Assembly (NCBI GenBank): GCA_963741055.1
Contig: CAVUGU010000018.1
Span: 52,195-116,194, forward strand
Direction: 5' to 3'
From: Bog-756 sp963741055
GTDB lineage: Bacteria > Actinomycetota > Acidimicrobiia > Acidimicrobiales > RAAP-2
DNA: 64,000 nucleotides
Both the position numbers and the translations under genes were made by a program. Of the stretch, positions 29,754-38,627 are shown piece by piece; the first letter of the stretch is position 1; every line of letters begins with the position of its first letter. Below the pieces are notes generated by a model that was given only the letters and a program-made list of their open reading frames with translations, was not told where the DNA came from and did no database searches.

Positions 29754-29953
29754 CCTCTCTGACGGTCAACGGCGCGACGTGGGAGACGTCGCCGGAGTCG
29801 AGCATCGCCGACCTGGTCGACGAGTGGTGCGCCACGCCGAAGGGCGTCGCGGTCGCCCGCAACGGTGAAGTCGTGCCGAGGAGCACTTGGGCGTACACCT
29901 CGGTCCGCGACGGCGACCGGATCGAGATCGTGACCGCGGCCGCCGGGGGTTAG
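29750..29953 (+). CDS. thiS: Sulfur carrier protein ThiS
   Basis: 67 residues of ubiquitin-like fold ending in GG (TAAAGG), the C-terminal glycine that is adenylated and thiocarboxylated to carry sulfur to ThiG. The middle reads GVAVARNGEVVPRSTW and DGDRIEIVTAAAGG, both typical. The start overlaps the thiO stop by 4 bp (GTGA). The adenylating partner ThiF is not in this window. Confidence 0.93.
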   Translation: MTSLTVNGATWETSPESSIADLVDEWCATPKGVAVARNGEVVPRSTWAYTSVRDGDRIEIVTAAAGG

Positions 29954-29984
29954 CCGCCTCGACGGTCGGCCGTGGAACCGGCGG

Positions 29985-29990
29985 TACCGT
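29985..29990 (+). promoter_or_regulatory. Candidate internal -10 element (TACCGT) before thiG
   Basis: TACCGT ends 7 nt before the thiG ATG at 29998 in the 44-bp gap after thiS, and no ribosome-binding site is present. It suggests that thiG can also be made from its own leaderless transcript. Confidence 0.4.
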
Positions 29991-29997
29991 GGGCCCG

Positions 29998-30804
29998 ATG
30001 GCAACCGACACTGCGGCGGCCTCCTCGGACACGGCTCCCTCCGGCTTCACGGTCGCCGGGACCGACGTTGCTTCGCGCCTCCTGCTCGGCACCGGCGGGA
30101 TGTCCAGTCCGGAGGCCTTGCGGGAAGCCCTCGTCGCCTCCGAGACCTCGCTCGCCACGATCGCGGTGCGACGTGTCGACCCCACCACCCGGCACTCGCT
30201 GGTCGACCTCCTGCACGGCCTCGGCATCCGGGTGCTCCCCAACACCGCAGGATGCCTGACCGCGGCCGAGGCGGTGCTGACCGCCCAACTCGCCCGTGAG
30301 GCCTTCGAGACCGACTGGGTGAAGCTCGAGGTGATCGGTGACGACCGCACCCTGCTCCCCGATCCGGTCGAGCTCTTGCCGGCTGCCGAGCGACTGGTCG
30401 ACGACGGGTTCGTGGTCCTCCCCTACTGCACCGACGACCCCGTCCTCGCACGCCGTCTCGAGCAGGCCGGGTGTGCCGCCGTGATGCCGCTCGGCGCGCC
30501 GATCGGCAGTGGCCTCGGCATCCTCAATCCGCACAACATCGCCCTGATCACCGAACAGGCCGCGGTTCCGGTGGTGCTCGACGCCGGCATCGGCACGGCC
30601 TCCGACGCCTGTCAGGCGATGGAGCTCGGGTGCGATGCGGTACTGGTGGCCTCGTCGGTCACCCGCGCCGAGCGGCCGGCCCTCATGGCACTCGCCATGA
30701 AGGACGCGGTGCGCGCGGGGCGCGCCGCCTGGGAGGCCGGAAGGATCACCCGGCGCCTGCACGGGCAGGCCTCGACCAGCTTCACCGGGATGATCGGGAC
30801 GTGA
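29998..30804 (+). CDS. thiG: Thiazole synthase ThiG
   Basis: 268 residues, intact. Builds the thiazole phosphate from 1-deoxyxylulose-5-P, dehydroglycine (ThiO) and ThiS thiocarboxylate. The TIM-barrel signature includes SRLLLGTGGMSSPEALREAL, LPNTAGCLTAAEAVLTAQLA, and DWVKLEVIGDDRTLLPD with the Schiff-base Lys of KLEVIGD. Phosphate-binding loops are LGAPIGSGLGILNP and DAGIGTASDACQAMELG. A 26-residue Ala/Ser/Thr-rich N-terminal extension precedes the fold, so a later start cannot be excluded, but the -10 spacing supports the ATG at 29998. Stop overlaps thiD (GTGA). Confidence 0.95.
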   Translation: MATDTAAASSDTAPSGFTVAGTDVASRLLLGTGGMSSPEALREALVASETSLATIAVRRVDPTTRHSLVDLLHGLGIRVLPNTAGCLTAAEAVLTAQLAREAFETDWVKLEVIGDDRTLLPDPVELLPAAERLVDDGFVVLPYCTDDPVLARRLEQAGCAAVMPLGAPIGSGLGILNPHNIALITEQAAVPVVLDAGIGTASDACQAMELGCDAVLVASSVTRAERPALMALAMKDAVRAGRAAWEAGRITRRLHGQASTSFTGMIGT

Positions 30805-31694
30805 GCGGGGAGGCCGGTCCCCCGGTCGCACTGACCGTCGCCGGCTCCGACTCCGGTGCGGGAGCCGGAATCCAGGCCGATCTCAAAGCGATGAGCGCGC
30901 TCGGTGTCTTCGGTGTGACCGCGATCACCGCGGTGACCGCCCAGAACACCGAGTCGGTCGTCGAGGTCCACCGTCTCCCGCCCGAGATGGTCGAGGCGCA
31001 GATCGCGGCGGTCCTCGACGACCTGCCGGTCGCGGCGGTCAAGACCGGTCTCCTCGGGACGCCCGAGGTGGTCGGCGTGGTCGCCGCGCGTGCCGGTGCG
31101 GGGACCCTTCCCCGTCTCGTCGTGGACCCGGTGCTCGTGGCGTCGACCGGCCGGACGCTCGTGACCGGGGAGACCGTCGACGCCTACCGGCGCGAGCTGC
31201 TGCCCGAGGCCCTGGTGGCCACGCCCAATCTCTTCGAGGCCGCGATCCTCGCGGGCGAGGACCCGGCATCGATCCGCGACACCGGCGGAATGATCGAGCT
31301 CGCGAAGGACATCCACCGCATGGGAGCGGCGTGGGTGCTGGTCAAGGGAGGTCACCTTCCGGGGGTCGAGCACGCTTCCGACGCGGCTCGGCCTTCCGTC
31401 GTGCCCGACGTCCTCTTCGACGGGGCGCGCGGGGTGTCGACCGTGCTCGAGGGGCCTCGCGTCGAAACCGTCAACACCCACGGCACCGGCTGCACCTTGT
31501 CCGCCGCCGTCGCCGCGCTCCTCGCTCGCGGCCTGGAGCCGCACCGCGCCGTCGTCGACGCCAAGGCGTTCGTCCGCAGAGCACTCGAGGGCGCGACCCT
31601 CTGGCGACTCGGCAGAGGCCACGGTCCACTCGATCCGTTCGGCTGGACCGAGGCGGGCACGACCGACCGGTTCGCGCAACAGCCCGCCGGATGA
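30801..31694 (+). CDS. thiD: Hydroxymethylpyrimidine/phosphomethylpyrimidine kinase ThiD
   Basis: 297 residues, intact. Phosphorylates HMP and HMP-P for coupling to thiazole phosphate. Ribokinase-fold marks: VAGSDSGAGAGIQADLKAMS (residues 12-31), AITAVTAQNTESVV, and the anion hole with catalytic Cys/Asp region VNTHGTGCTLSAAVAALLAR. The GTG start at 30801 overlaps the thiG stop. The operon therefore covers thiazole formation and HMP phosphorylation; thiC, thiE, thiF and thiL must be elsewhere. A 12-bp hairpin follows the stop. Confidence 0.95.
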   Translation: MSGEAGPPVALTVAGSDSGAGAGIQADLKAMSALGVFGVTAITAVTAQNTESVVEVHRLPPEMVEAQIAAVLDDLPVAAVKTGLLGTPEVVGVVAARAGAGTLPRLVVDPVLVASTGRTLVTGETVDAYRRELLPEALVATPNLFEAAILAGEDPASIRDTGGMIELAKDIHRMGAAWVLVKGGHLPGVEHASDAARPSVVPDVLFDGARGVSTVLEGPRVETVNTHGTGCTLSAAVAALLARGLEPHRAVVDAKAFVRRALEGATLWRLGRGHGPLDPFGWTEAGTTDRFAQQPAG

Positions 31695-31695
31695 C

Positions 31696-31723
31696 AGTGG
31701 CCGGGTCTTCCGACCCGGCCACT
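31696..31723 (+). terminator. Hairpin terminator after thiD
   Basis: AGTGGCCGGGTC and GACCCGGCCACT form a perfect 12-bp stem with a TTCC tetraloop, starting one base after the thiD stop codon. The gene on the other side converges, so the hairpin could act in both directions. Confidence 0.7.
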
Positions 31724-31845
31724 ACCCCCCCGATTTCGCAGGATCCGAACCGCATGAGCGGCTCGGGTACCCCTCCTCTTGACGGATCCCGAAGGTCCGT
31801 CAGTGCTCAGTCATTGTGCGGGATGAATTGCCAATTGTAAATATC

Positions 31846-31863
31846 CCGTGAATTGTTTCACGG
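31846..31863 (-). terminator. Hairpin after the phosphoesterase gene
   Basis: CCGTGAA (31846-31852) and TTCACGG (31857-31863) pair over a 4-nt loop. Read on the minus strand it is followed by GATATTT, so it resembles an intrinsic terminator for the phosphoesterase gene that ends at 31925. Confidence 0.45.
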
Positions 31864-31924
31864 AGGGTGACCCAGCGTGTTCCCTGCGCGCGGACTCCCT
31901 GGTCAAACGGGCTTCAACAGGACG

Positions 31925-33340
31925 TCAACTGGCCGCGACCACCGCGCTCGGTGGCGGGATGGTGCCGGCCCCCGAAACCGTGCACGACGCCTTCAGTGCC
32001 GGGTCCGCGGGGGCGTGAAGTCGAGGTGGATGGAGGAAGGCCGGCGGCGAGTGGAAGTCGACCATGTCGAGCAAGTCGTTCGCCGCCGCGTCGCGACGGG
32101 TGAGCGCGGGGAGGTTCCACTTGATCTCGACGGTGCGGAGCACCGAGGTGTGGTCGTAGACGGTGTGGGAGACGTGGTTCGGACGCGAATAGGGGCTCAC
32201 CACGCCGGCAGGCACCCGGAACCCGAGGCGATCGAACGCGCCGGGCACCTGGCCGGTCGACAGCATCGGCGCGACGTCGTCGGGGATCACCGCCGCGGGA
32301 GGCGGCACGTGGTCGTAGTAGCCGCCGTGCTCGTCGTAGTTCCAGATGAGCAACGTCTTGGCCCACTTGGGGCCGGCCGTCACCGCGTCCACCACCTTGG
32401 AGAGGAACACGTCGCCGTACTGGACGTCCTGGGGGTTCTCCTCGGAGGACATGTTGAAGTCGGGGTCGACGAGGGAGAACGCAGGCAGGTTCCCCGACGC
32501 ACAGTCCGCGTAGAAGTCCGAGATGTGGGCGAGACCCGCCTTGTTCGAGGGCAGCGACGCGAGTCCGATGAACGACCACGAGGAGGGGAGGTTCGAGTAG
32601 TAGTTCTTCCAGGAGATCCCGTGGCGGTCGAGGGAGTCGAAGATGGTCCCGTTGGGCGGGAGGGCGGTCGTGTACGTGTCGCCCACCTGCCCGAGCGAGG
32701 TGGCGGCCATCAGGTAGCGGCGGTTGGGGTAGGTCTGGGCGAGGACCGAGCAGAAATAGCGGTCGCCGATCGGGTAGGTCGACGCGAGCGAGTTGGTGAA
32801 GGGAAGGTCCGCCGGGGTGAAGTAGCCCATCGCGACCGGTCCCGAGCTGCTCACGACGAACCCCTGGTTGGTGCCGTTCGCGTACTGGGTGTGCGAGGCG
32901 TTCCAGTCCTGGGAGGGCTTTCCGTCGAGCTGGCAGGGAGTCGGCATGTGAAAGGAGCGGATCAGGTGTCCCTGGCCGTCGGGATTGGTCGCGTCGGGAA
33001 CCCCGGCCGAGGTGCGGGCGAGCACGTCGCCGCGACCGAGCGCGCCGAGGATGTTGTCGAAGGAGTGGTTCTCCATCATCACCACCACGATGTGGTCGAC
33101 CTCGGGCAGCTGGTCCGAGCCGAGGGGTGCCTTCGGGTTCGGCGGGATCCCGACACCGCGGGCGGACTTGGCAGAGGTGGTCCCGGCCGTCGTGGTCGGT
33201 GAGGACGAACCCCCGCCGCACGCGGCGAGCGCGACACCGGTCGCGCCGGCCATCGCCGTGGTGAGGAACGCCCGCCGGCTCACCACCGGGGCCGCGTCGA
33301 TCCGACCGAGTCCGCGAGGATCTCCTCGACCCACCCCCAT
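31925..33340 (-). CDS. TAT-exported phosphoesterase, phospholipase C / acid phosphatase family
   Basis: 471 residues, intact. The twin-arginine signal SRRAFLTTAMAGATGVALAA ends in CGGGSS, so it may be a lipoprotein exported folded. The phosphoesterase (PF04185) hallmark VVVMMENHSFDNILGALGRG near residue 86 includes the metal and nucleophile region. DEHGGYYDHVPPP near residue 320 supplies further metal ligands. Relatives are bacterial phospholipases C and AcpA-type acid phosphatases that release phosphate outside the cell; the exact substrate is unknown. An in-frame ATG at 33340 is taken as start, although the N-terminal 20 residues before the RR motif are unusual and a later start is possible. 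Confidence 0.88.
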   Translation of the reverse strand: MGVGRGDPRGLGRIDAAPVVSRRAFLTTAMAGATGVALAACGGGSSSPTTTAGTTSAKSARGVGIPPNPKAPLGSDQLPEVDHIVVVMMENHSFDNILGALGRGDVLARTSAGVPDATNPDGQGHLIRSFHMPTPCQLDGKPSQDWNASHTQYANGTNQGFVVSSSGPVAMGYFTPADLPFTNSLASTYPIGDRYFCSVLAQTYPNRRYLMAATSLGQVGDTYTTALPPNGTIFDSLDRHGISWKNYYSNLPSSWSFIGLASLPSNKAGLAHISDFYADCASGNLPAFSLVDPDFNMSSEENPQDVQYGDVFLSKVVDAVTAGPKWAKTLLIWNYDEHGGYYDHVPPPAAVIPDDVAPMLSTGQVPGAFDRLGFRVPAGVVSPYSRPNHVSHTVYDHTSVLRTVEIKWNLPALTRRDAAANDLLDMVDFHSPPAFLHPPRLHAPADPALKASCTVSGAGTIPPPSAVVAAS

Positions 33341-33453
33341 CGCACTCTCCCTCCGCCTCTCCGCAGCAAGGCGACTCGCCGGGCTCTCGGGAGTGTACCC
33401 ACGTGCGCCCCGATCAGAAGGGCCGACGCGCGGCCCGGTAGCATGTGTCGTTC

Positions 33454-34095
33454 ATGGTCGGTGCCACACCGGATCTCACTGACGCACCCGACGCACCTCC
33501 GTCGGATGCCGAGCCGGTCGACCCGGAACACCGCACCTACCAAGCGGTGTCGGGGCGAGGTCCGGCCCTGGTCATCCTCGGCATCGCCGTCTTCATCCTG
33601 TTGGCCGGCGTCCTCGCCTCGGCCCTGGTCACCGGTTCGTCACCGACGGAGACCTTGCGCTCGGTCACCATCCCCGGAGGGACCGTGGTGCCCCTCACGC
33701 CGGCGACCTCCGCCCTCCACTCGATCGTCTCTTCGGGTGAACCTCCTGCCGACATCCTCGGCAACCTGGCCGTCCCCGCCGGCAGCTCCGTCCGGAGCAC
33801 CCTCAACTCCGATCAGAACAGCGGTCAATTCGACCGGACCGTCTCCTTCACCAGCGGGACCCTCGCACCGCCTCAGTTGGTGGACGCCTTCCACAACCTC
33901 CTTCCGAAGCTCGGTTGGCAGGTGACCTACGTGGGTGCGGGCACCCGCAGTGGGAGCGGCACCGAAGTGTTGGCGAAGCGCGGCAGCGGCGACGGCTTCT
34001 ACTGGGAGGTCGGCGTCGTGGTCTCGCCGACGACCGCGGCCGGCATCACGCCGTATTCGGTGGAACTCTTCCAGCTCCCTGACGACGAGAACTGA
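33454..34095 (+). CDS. Membrane-anchored protein of unknown function
   Basis: 213 residues. A Pro/Asp-rich cytoplasmic stretch of about 30 residues, one membrane helix (ALVILGIAVFILLAGVLASA), and an extracellular domain with two similar short segments (LHSIVSSGEPPADILGNLAV; LVDAFHNLLPKLGWQVTYVG). No family recognised. TAGCAT at 33439-33444 is a likely -10 that would place transcription about 3 nt before the ATG at 33454; a GTG three codons earlier is less likely. It is divergent from the phosphoesterase gene and convergent with the glycosyltransferase-like gene. Confidence 0.7.
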   Translation: MVGATPDLTDAPDAPPSDAEPVDPEHRTYQAVSGRGPALVILGIAVFILLAGVLASALVTGSSPTETLRSVTIPGGTVVPLTPATSALHSIVSSGEPPADILGNLAVPAGSSVRSTLNSDQNSGQFDRTVSFTSGTLAPPQLVDAFHNLLPKLGWQVTYVGAGTRSGSGTEVLAKRGSGDGFYWEVGVVVSPTTAAGITPYSVELFQLPDDEN

Positions 34096-34153
34096 GTCGC
34101 ACTCGACCCGGTCGTCGACCGTCGCGCCGGTCTCGCCCCCGTCGGCCGCGACC

Positions 34154-35482
34154 TCACCCCCGATCGCGGGCACCTCGGCTTGTCCGAACATCCACGCCCA
34201 GACGAACAGGTTGATCGGGTAGAGGAGGTACCCGACCCGCGTCGCGGGTGCGAGCAGGATGGCCACCAGCATCACCCACCCGGTCAGTGCCGCCACTCCG
34301 GACTGGATCGCGAGGTGGGTGTCGGAGCAGATGGCGGACGAGCACGACACCGCCGACCACTCCGACCACCACCAGATAGGGCCGGTGGATGCCCGGAAAC
34401 GCGGACACCAGGATGTGCCCGGGCAACGCGCTCGCGGCCGGCGACGAGACGCCGGCCAAGCCGAGCGGGAACCGGACGACGTTGTCGACGAACGCCGACA
34501 GGTTGGAGAACGCGACGGGCAGCACGACCGGCGCGACGACCGCGGCGACGCCCAGTGCGTAACGACCGACCGCGCGCCGAGAGCTCCGGTCGAATGCCGC
34601 CCAGAGCGCGAAGACCACCAGCGGCCAGGCGGTGAACTTGAGGGACGACGCGGCGCCGAGTGCGAGCCCGGCCAACACCGGTCTTCGACGCTGTAGCGCG
34701 ACGAGACCTGCCAGCATCAGCGCGACGACCGGCATGTCGTCTCCTCCGGTCGCGAACGGCAGGGCCGCGGTCGGCAGGACGGTGAGGGTCTGGAACGCTC
34801 GGGTGCGTGCGTCGGTCGAGGGTCGGAGGCGGCTCAACGCGAAGAGGGTGATCAGGACCGAGAAGACGAGGAACTGGATCCGCGCGTCGGTGAGGCTCGC
34901 CTCGACGGTGCTCCCGCTGGAGAGGCCGAAGATGATCATTCCAGGGAGGTAGGGGTAGTAGAGCTCGTAGACCGGGACGTCGCTCTGGTGGATCAGGATG
35001 TGGCCGTTGCGGTCGATCACCCGGTAGGGCGTCTTGCCGTGGGCGACACGGGCTCCCGCGCGCTCGACCACCACCACCTCGGGCTGGACGTGCTCCGCGG
35101 CGTTCCCCTCCGACCGCCAGACCACCTCGAGCGAGAGCGGGACCAGGGTCGCGCCGAAGAGCACGACGAAGAACGCCACGATCCTGGCGGCACGCGAGCG
35201 TCGCCTTGCCCGCTCGGCCGGTCCGTCTCCGGCTCCCGACCTCGACGCCGACCACCGCCACGCGGCGAACGCGGCGATGGCCGTCGCGGCCGCGTAGGGC
35301 CCCACCGCCATCTGACCCCACTGGCGATAGAGCGGGATGCTGACGGCGACCGCGGTGACCGCGGCGAAGATCGCGGAGGCCCCGTAGAGCACGACGTCCC
35401 GCCATTGCGGCGAGAGACGCCGGAGGGTTCGGCGAGTGCGTGCCGCCGCGTCGCGGGTCACTTCACGGACCTGCGGGTTCAC
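34154..35482 (-). CDS. Polytopic membrane protein, GT87/DUF2029-like glycosyltransferase (frameshifted, end uncertain)
   Basis: At least ten hydrophobic helices (for example VVLYGASAIFAAVTAVAVSI and MPVVALMLAGLVAL) separated by short basic loops. A first extracellular loop has VAHGKTPYR, VPVYELYYPYLPGMI and a FATGGDDMPV segment. This architecture is typical of GT-C fold polyprenyl-phosphate-dependent mannosyl- or arabinosyltransferases of the GT87/DUF2029 group that build cell-envelope glycans. After GGVVLVR (about 34325) the frame changes and the last helices (ALTGWVMLVAILLAPATRVG, NLFVWAWMF) appear in another frame. The stop could not be fixed: that second frame stays open past the end of the neighbouring gene, while the original frame stops at 34154. 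The GTG start at 35482 has GGAG 11 nt upstream. Confidence 0.6.
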   Translation of the reverse strand: MNPQVREVTRDAAARTRRTLRRLSPQWRDVVLYGASAIFAAVTAVAVSIPLYRQWGQMAVGPYAAATAIAAFAAWRWSASRSGAGDGPAERARRRSRAARIVAFFVVLFGATLVPLSLEVVWRSEGNAAEHVQPEVVVVERAGARVAHGKTPYRVIDRNGHILIHQSDVPVYELYYPYLPGMIIFGLSSGSTVEASLTDARIQFLVFSVLITLFALSRLRPSTDARTRAFQTLTVLPTAALPFATGGDDMPVVALMLAGLVALQRRRPVLAGLALGAASSLKFTAWPLVVFALWAAFDRSSRRAVGRYALGVAAVVAPVVLPVAFSNLSAFVDNVVRFPLGLAGVSSPAASALPGHILVSAFPGIHRPYLVVVGVVGGVVLVRHLLRHPPRDPVRSGGTDRVGDAGGHPARTRDAGRVPPLPDQPVRLGVDVRTSRGARDRG

Positions 35483-35600
35483 CGTTCGGGGGCTCCTCGG
35501 TGTGAGCGGACGTCCGGTTTTGGCCTCGCCGAGCGGCGCTGCCGGCCGTCGTACGGCACCACCGAGGGTACCACCGCGAAAGTCCACGAAAGCGGACGTG

Positions 35601-37533
35601 TCAACGGCGGAAGAGCGTCTGGTAGAACGCGAGTTCCTCGTCGAGGCACGCCTCGATCGTCGCGGCCGAGCGGAAGCCGTGGGACTCGCCCTCGAAGACC
35701 ACCAGTCGGCAGTCGACTCCGTGCTCGCCGAGCATCTCGGCGAACCGGACCGACTGGTCCGGCGGCACGACCGGGTCCTCTGCACCCTGGAGGAGCAGGA
35801 CCCGACCGCTGACCCGGTCCGCATGGTGGATCGGCGAGCGCTCCCGGTAGCGAGCGGACGCGCCGGGCCACGGGCCGACGAGCGAATCGAGGTAGCGCGA
35901 CTCGAAGTCGTGGGTGTCAGCGGCGAGCGACTCGAGATCGGTGACGCCGTACCACGACGCCGCCCCCGCGAAGAGATCGGTCCGGACCAGGGCGCCGAGC
36001 GCGGTCAGACCACCGGCGCTCGTCCCTCGGATCGCCATCCGGGTCCCGTCGACGAGGCCCTCGGTTGCCAGCGCCTGCGCGAACGCCGCACAGTCCTCGA
36101 CGTCGGCGACGCCCCATTCGCCGGCGAGACGCTCCCGGTACTCGCGGCCGTAGCCGCTGCTCCCCCGGTAGTCGACGCCGGCGACCGCGAGCCCCCTGCT
36201 GGTGAAGAACTGGACCACCGGGTCGAAGCCCGGCTCGAACGAACCGGTCGGTCCGCCGTGGCAGAAGACGACGAGGGGCGGCGGAACCTCCGCTTCGATG
36301 TCCGGCGACGTCGGCGCGAACACCTGCCCCGGCACACGGCGCCGACCCGCGGCTGCGACGTAGGGCCTCGCCACCGAGATGGTGCGCGGATCGTGCCGGC
36401 GGCCCGGACCCGCGGAGATCCGGCGAGGTGCCTCCCGCCCCCCGAGCGAGAGCTCGAGCACGCAATGCGCCTCGGAGGGCGTGGCGCCGAGCACGTAGGC
36501 GTTCGACCCGTCGTCGGCCGCGGCCACCCCCGCGAGGGACACGCACGGTTGCTCGAGCGTCGTCAGCGTCCACCCCGGGGCGTCCGCTCCGCCGGGGCCG
36601 GGAGCGAGCCGCACCAGCGAGTCCGACCCGGAGCGGCGGCAGCGACAGAGAAGGGTCCCGTCCTCGAGCTCGGCGATGGTGCTCTGTCCGAGGATCCAGT
36701 CGGGGGCGTGGAACTCGGCTTCGAGGTGGACCAGCTCGACAGGGTCCGACCCGTCCGGCGGCAGCCGGTTCGGCAACCACCAGCCACTGCGGTCGTCGAC
36801 GAAGACCAGGGCGCCGTCCCGGCACCAGTGCGGCTGTCCGACCGATCGTCCGGCTCCCCCGGCCACGGTCACCGGCGATCGGAGCACGATTCCCTCGGCG
36901 CTCTCCTCGATCACCGCGACCCGCAGCTCGGACCGGTCCCAGGGCATCGACGGATGGTCCCAGGCGATCCAGGCGAGACGGGATCCGTCCGGGGAGGGCC
37001 GTGGCGCCGCGACGAAGTCCGAGCTCTCGTCGAGGACCTCGACTCTTCCGGAGCCGTCGGTCGCGACCGCCACCAGCGCGTGCGAGGTCGCGCCGTCGTG
37101 GAGCTCCTCGACGCTGATCAGCCACCGCCCGCTCGCGGTCGGGCGTCCGTCCGCGAAGCGGCGGCTCGTGGTGCCGCCGTCGGGGGTGAGGGGTTCGGGG
37201 GTGCCCGCCGGTTCGAGCGCACTCCGGTACCAGCGTTGGTCGGCCTGGTCGACGTAGTAGAGGGTCGAACCCGCGATGGTGGCGGCAGCGCCCCCGTACT
37301 CGTGGACCCTGCTGCGGACGCTCACCTCGGGTGGCGAGAGATCCTCGGCGGGGCGGCCCGGTCCTCGACCCGACCACCACTTGCCGGCCGCCCTCGGACG
37401 GACGGCTCTCGCACCAGTAGACCGTGTGGTCGGCGACGGCCAGCCCGCTGCGCGAGACCCGTCCGGCGGCGACTTCCGCGGCGGTCCACTGCGACGGCCA
37501 CCAACCGAAGGCGGTCTCGTCGTCGCCGCTCAT
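35601..37533 (-). CDS. S9-family prolyl oligopeptidase-like peptidase (one frameshift)
   Basis: About 643 residues: an N-terminal beta-propeller (SPDGSRLAWIAWDHPSMPWD is a clear WD/TolB-like blade) and a C-terminal alpha/beta-hydrolase. Catalytic Ser is in RGTSAGGLTALGAL, Asp in LLQGAEDPVVPPDQSVRFAE and His in VFEGESHGFRS. Preceding block FCHGGPTGSFEPGFDP is the oxyanion loop. The N-terminus (MSGDDETAFGWWPSQWTAAE) is in another frame; the join is near 37330, just before VSVRSRVHEYGGAAAT. Probably a cytoplasmic acylaminoacyl- or dipeptidyl-type peptidase; no signal peptide. Only 20 bp separate its ATG from the divergent oxidoreductase gene. Confidence 0.88.
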
Positions 37534-37541
37534 CGGCTGGC

Positions 37542-37548
37542 TACGGTA
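37542..37548. promoter_or_regulatory. Overlapping divergent -10 elements between the S9 peptidase and oxidoreductase genes
   Basis: The 20-bp gap holds TACGGT (37542-37547, plus strand), 6 nt before the ATG at 37554. On the minus strand it holds TACCGT (37543-37548), 9 nt before the ATG at 37533. The two hexamers share five base pairs, so RNA polymerase can probably use only one direction at a time. Confidence 0.45.
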
Positions 37549-37553
37549 CCGGA

Positions 37554-38602
37554 ATGAGCGGTGCTCACCCGACCGATCGGACTGCGCCGGCCGCCGCCGA
37601 GTTCCGCCGACGAGTTCCGGGCCTTCGTGGTGACCCGCGACGGAGAGGATGTCGAGTCGGGGGTCCGCGACCTCGGAGCGAGCGACCTGCCGGCCGGCGA
37701 GGTGACCGTCCGGGTCGAATGGTCGTCGGTCAACTACAAGGACGCCATGACCACCCAGCCGGGCAACCGGGTCGCCCGGATCTCGCCGCTCGTCCCCGGG
37801 GTGGACCTGGTCGGCACCGTGACCGCATCGGACGATTCGACCGTCGCGATCGGCAGCGAAGTGATCGTCCACGGCTACGACCTCGGTGTGGCCCGTCACG
37901 GCGGCTTCGCCGAGTTCGCACGGGTGCCTGGCGTCGTGGGTGGTGCCTCTGCCACGGGGTCTCAGCCCACGTGACGCCGCGATCGTGGGGACCGCCGGGT
38001 TCACCGCGGCCCTCTCGCTCGACCGGCTCGAGGCGTTCGGGGTCCGAGCCGCCGACGGACCGCTCCTCGTGACCGGCGCGTCGGGCGGGGTCGGGAGCAT
38101 GGCGGTGCTGCTCTGTGCGGCGCGCGGTTACGAGGTCGTCGCGAGCACCGGAAAGACCGCCGAGCGCGAGTACCTCCTCGGTCTCGGTGCGTCGGAGGTC
38201 ATCGGACGCGACGCGCTCACCGGCGACGGCGGTCGGACCCTCGGTACCGAGCGGTGGGCCGCCGCCGTCGACTGCGTGGGCGGCGCCACCCTCGCCGCGG
38301 TGCTGCGAGCCATCCGCTACGGAGGCGCAGTCGCGGCGAGCGGCCTGACTGCGGGGAGCGTCCTCGAGACGACCGTCTTCCCGTTCATCGTCCGCAACGT
38401 CTCGTTGATCGGGGTCGACAGCGTCCAGACACCGCTCGCCGTGCGTCGCGGCGTCTGGAACGAGATCGCGGCCCGCTTCCCGCGTGGTCAGCTGGAGGCG
38501 GTGGTCGAACAGGAGGTCGATCTCGACCACCTCCAAGCGGCGCTCGCGTCGATCCTCGAAGCCTCGGTGCGGGGCAGGATCCTGGTCTCGCCGTCGAAAT
38601 AA
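37554..38602 (+). CDS. Zinc-independent MDR oxidoreductase, acrylyl-CoA reductase / YhdH-like (two frameshifts)
   Basis: NADPH-dependent quinone oxidoreductase superfamily, nearest in pattern to AcuI/YhdH: EWSSVNYKDAMTTQPGNRVA near residue 60, PLVPGVDLVGTV, VIVHGYDLGVARHGGFAEFA, AAIVGTAGFTAALSLDRLEA, and the nucleotide loop VTGASGGVGSMAVLLCAARG. The end GQLEAVVEQEVDLDHLQAAL is also typical. No Cys/His zinc ligands. AcuI reduces acrylyl-CoA to propionyl-CoA, a detoxifying step. Frames change near 37610 (after AAAEF) and near 37945 (after FARVP), each by one base; the span is two bases over a multiple of three, as expected for two single-base changes. Confidence 0.85.
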
Positions 38603-38627
38603 GGCTTCTCGGCAGTTCCCGAGGCGC

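Noticed and set aside
33640..34350. 236-codon minus-strand frame overlapping the plus-strand membrane protein gene
   Set aside because: Its first third holds the last helices of the glycosyltransferase-like protein after a frameshift; the rest is an antisense shadow of the 33454-34095 gene.
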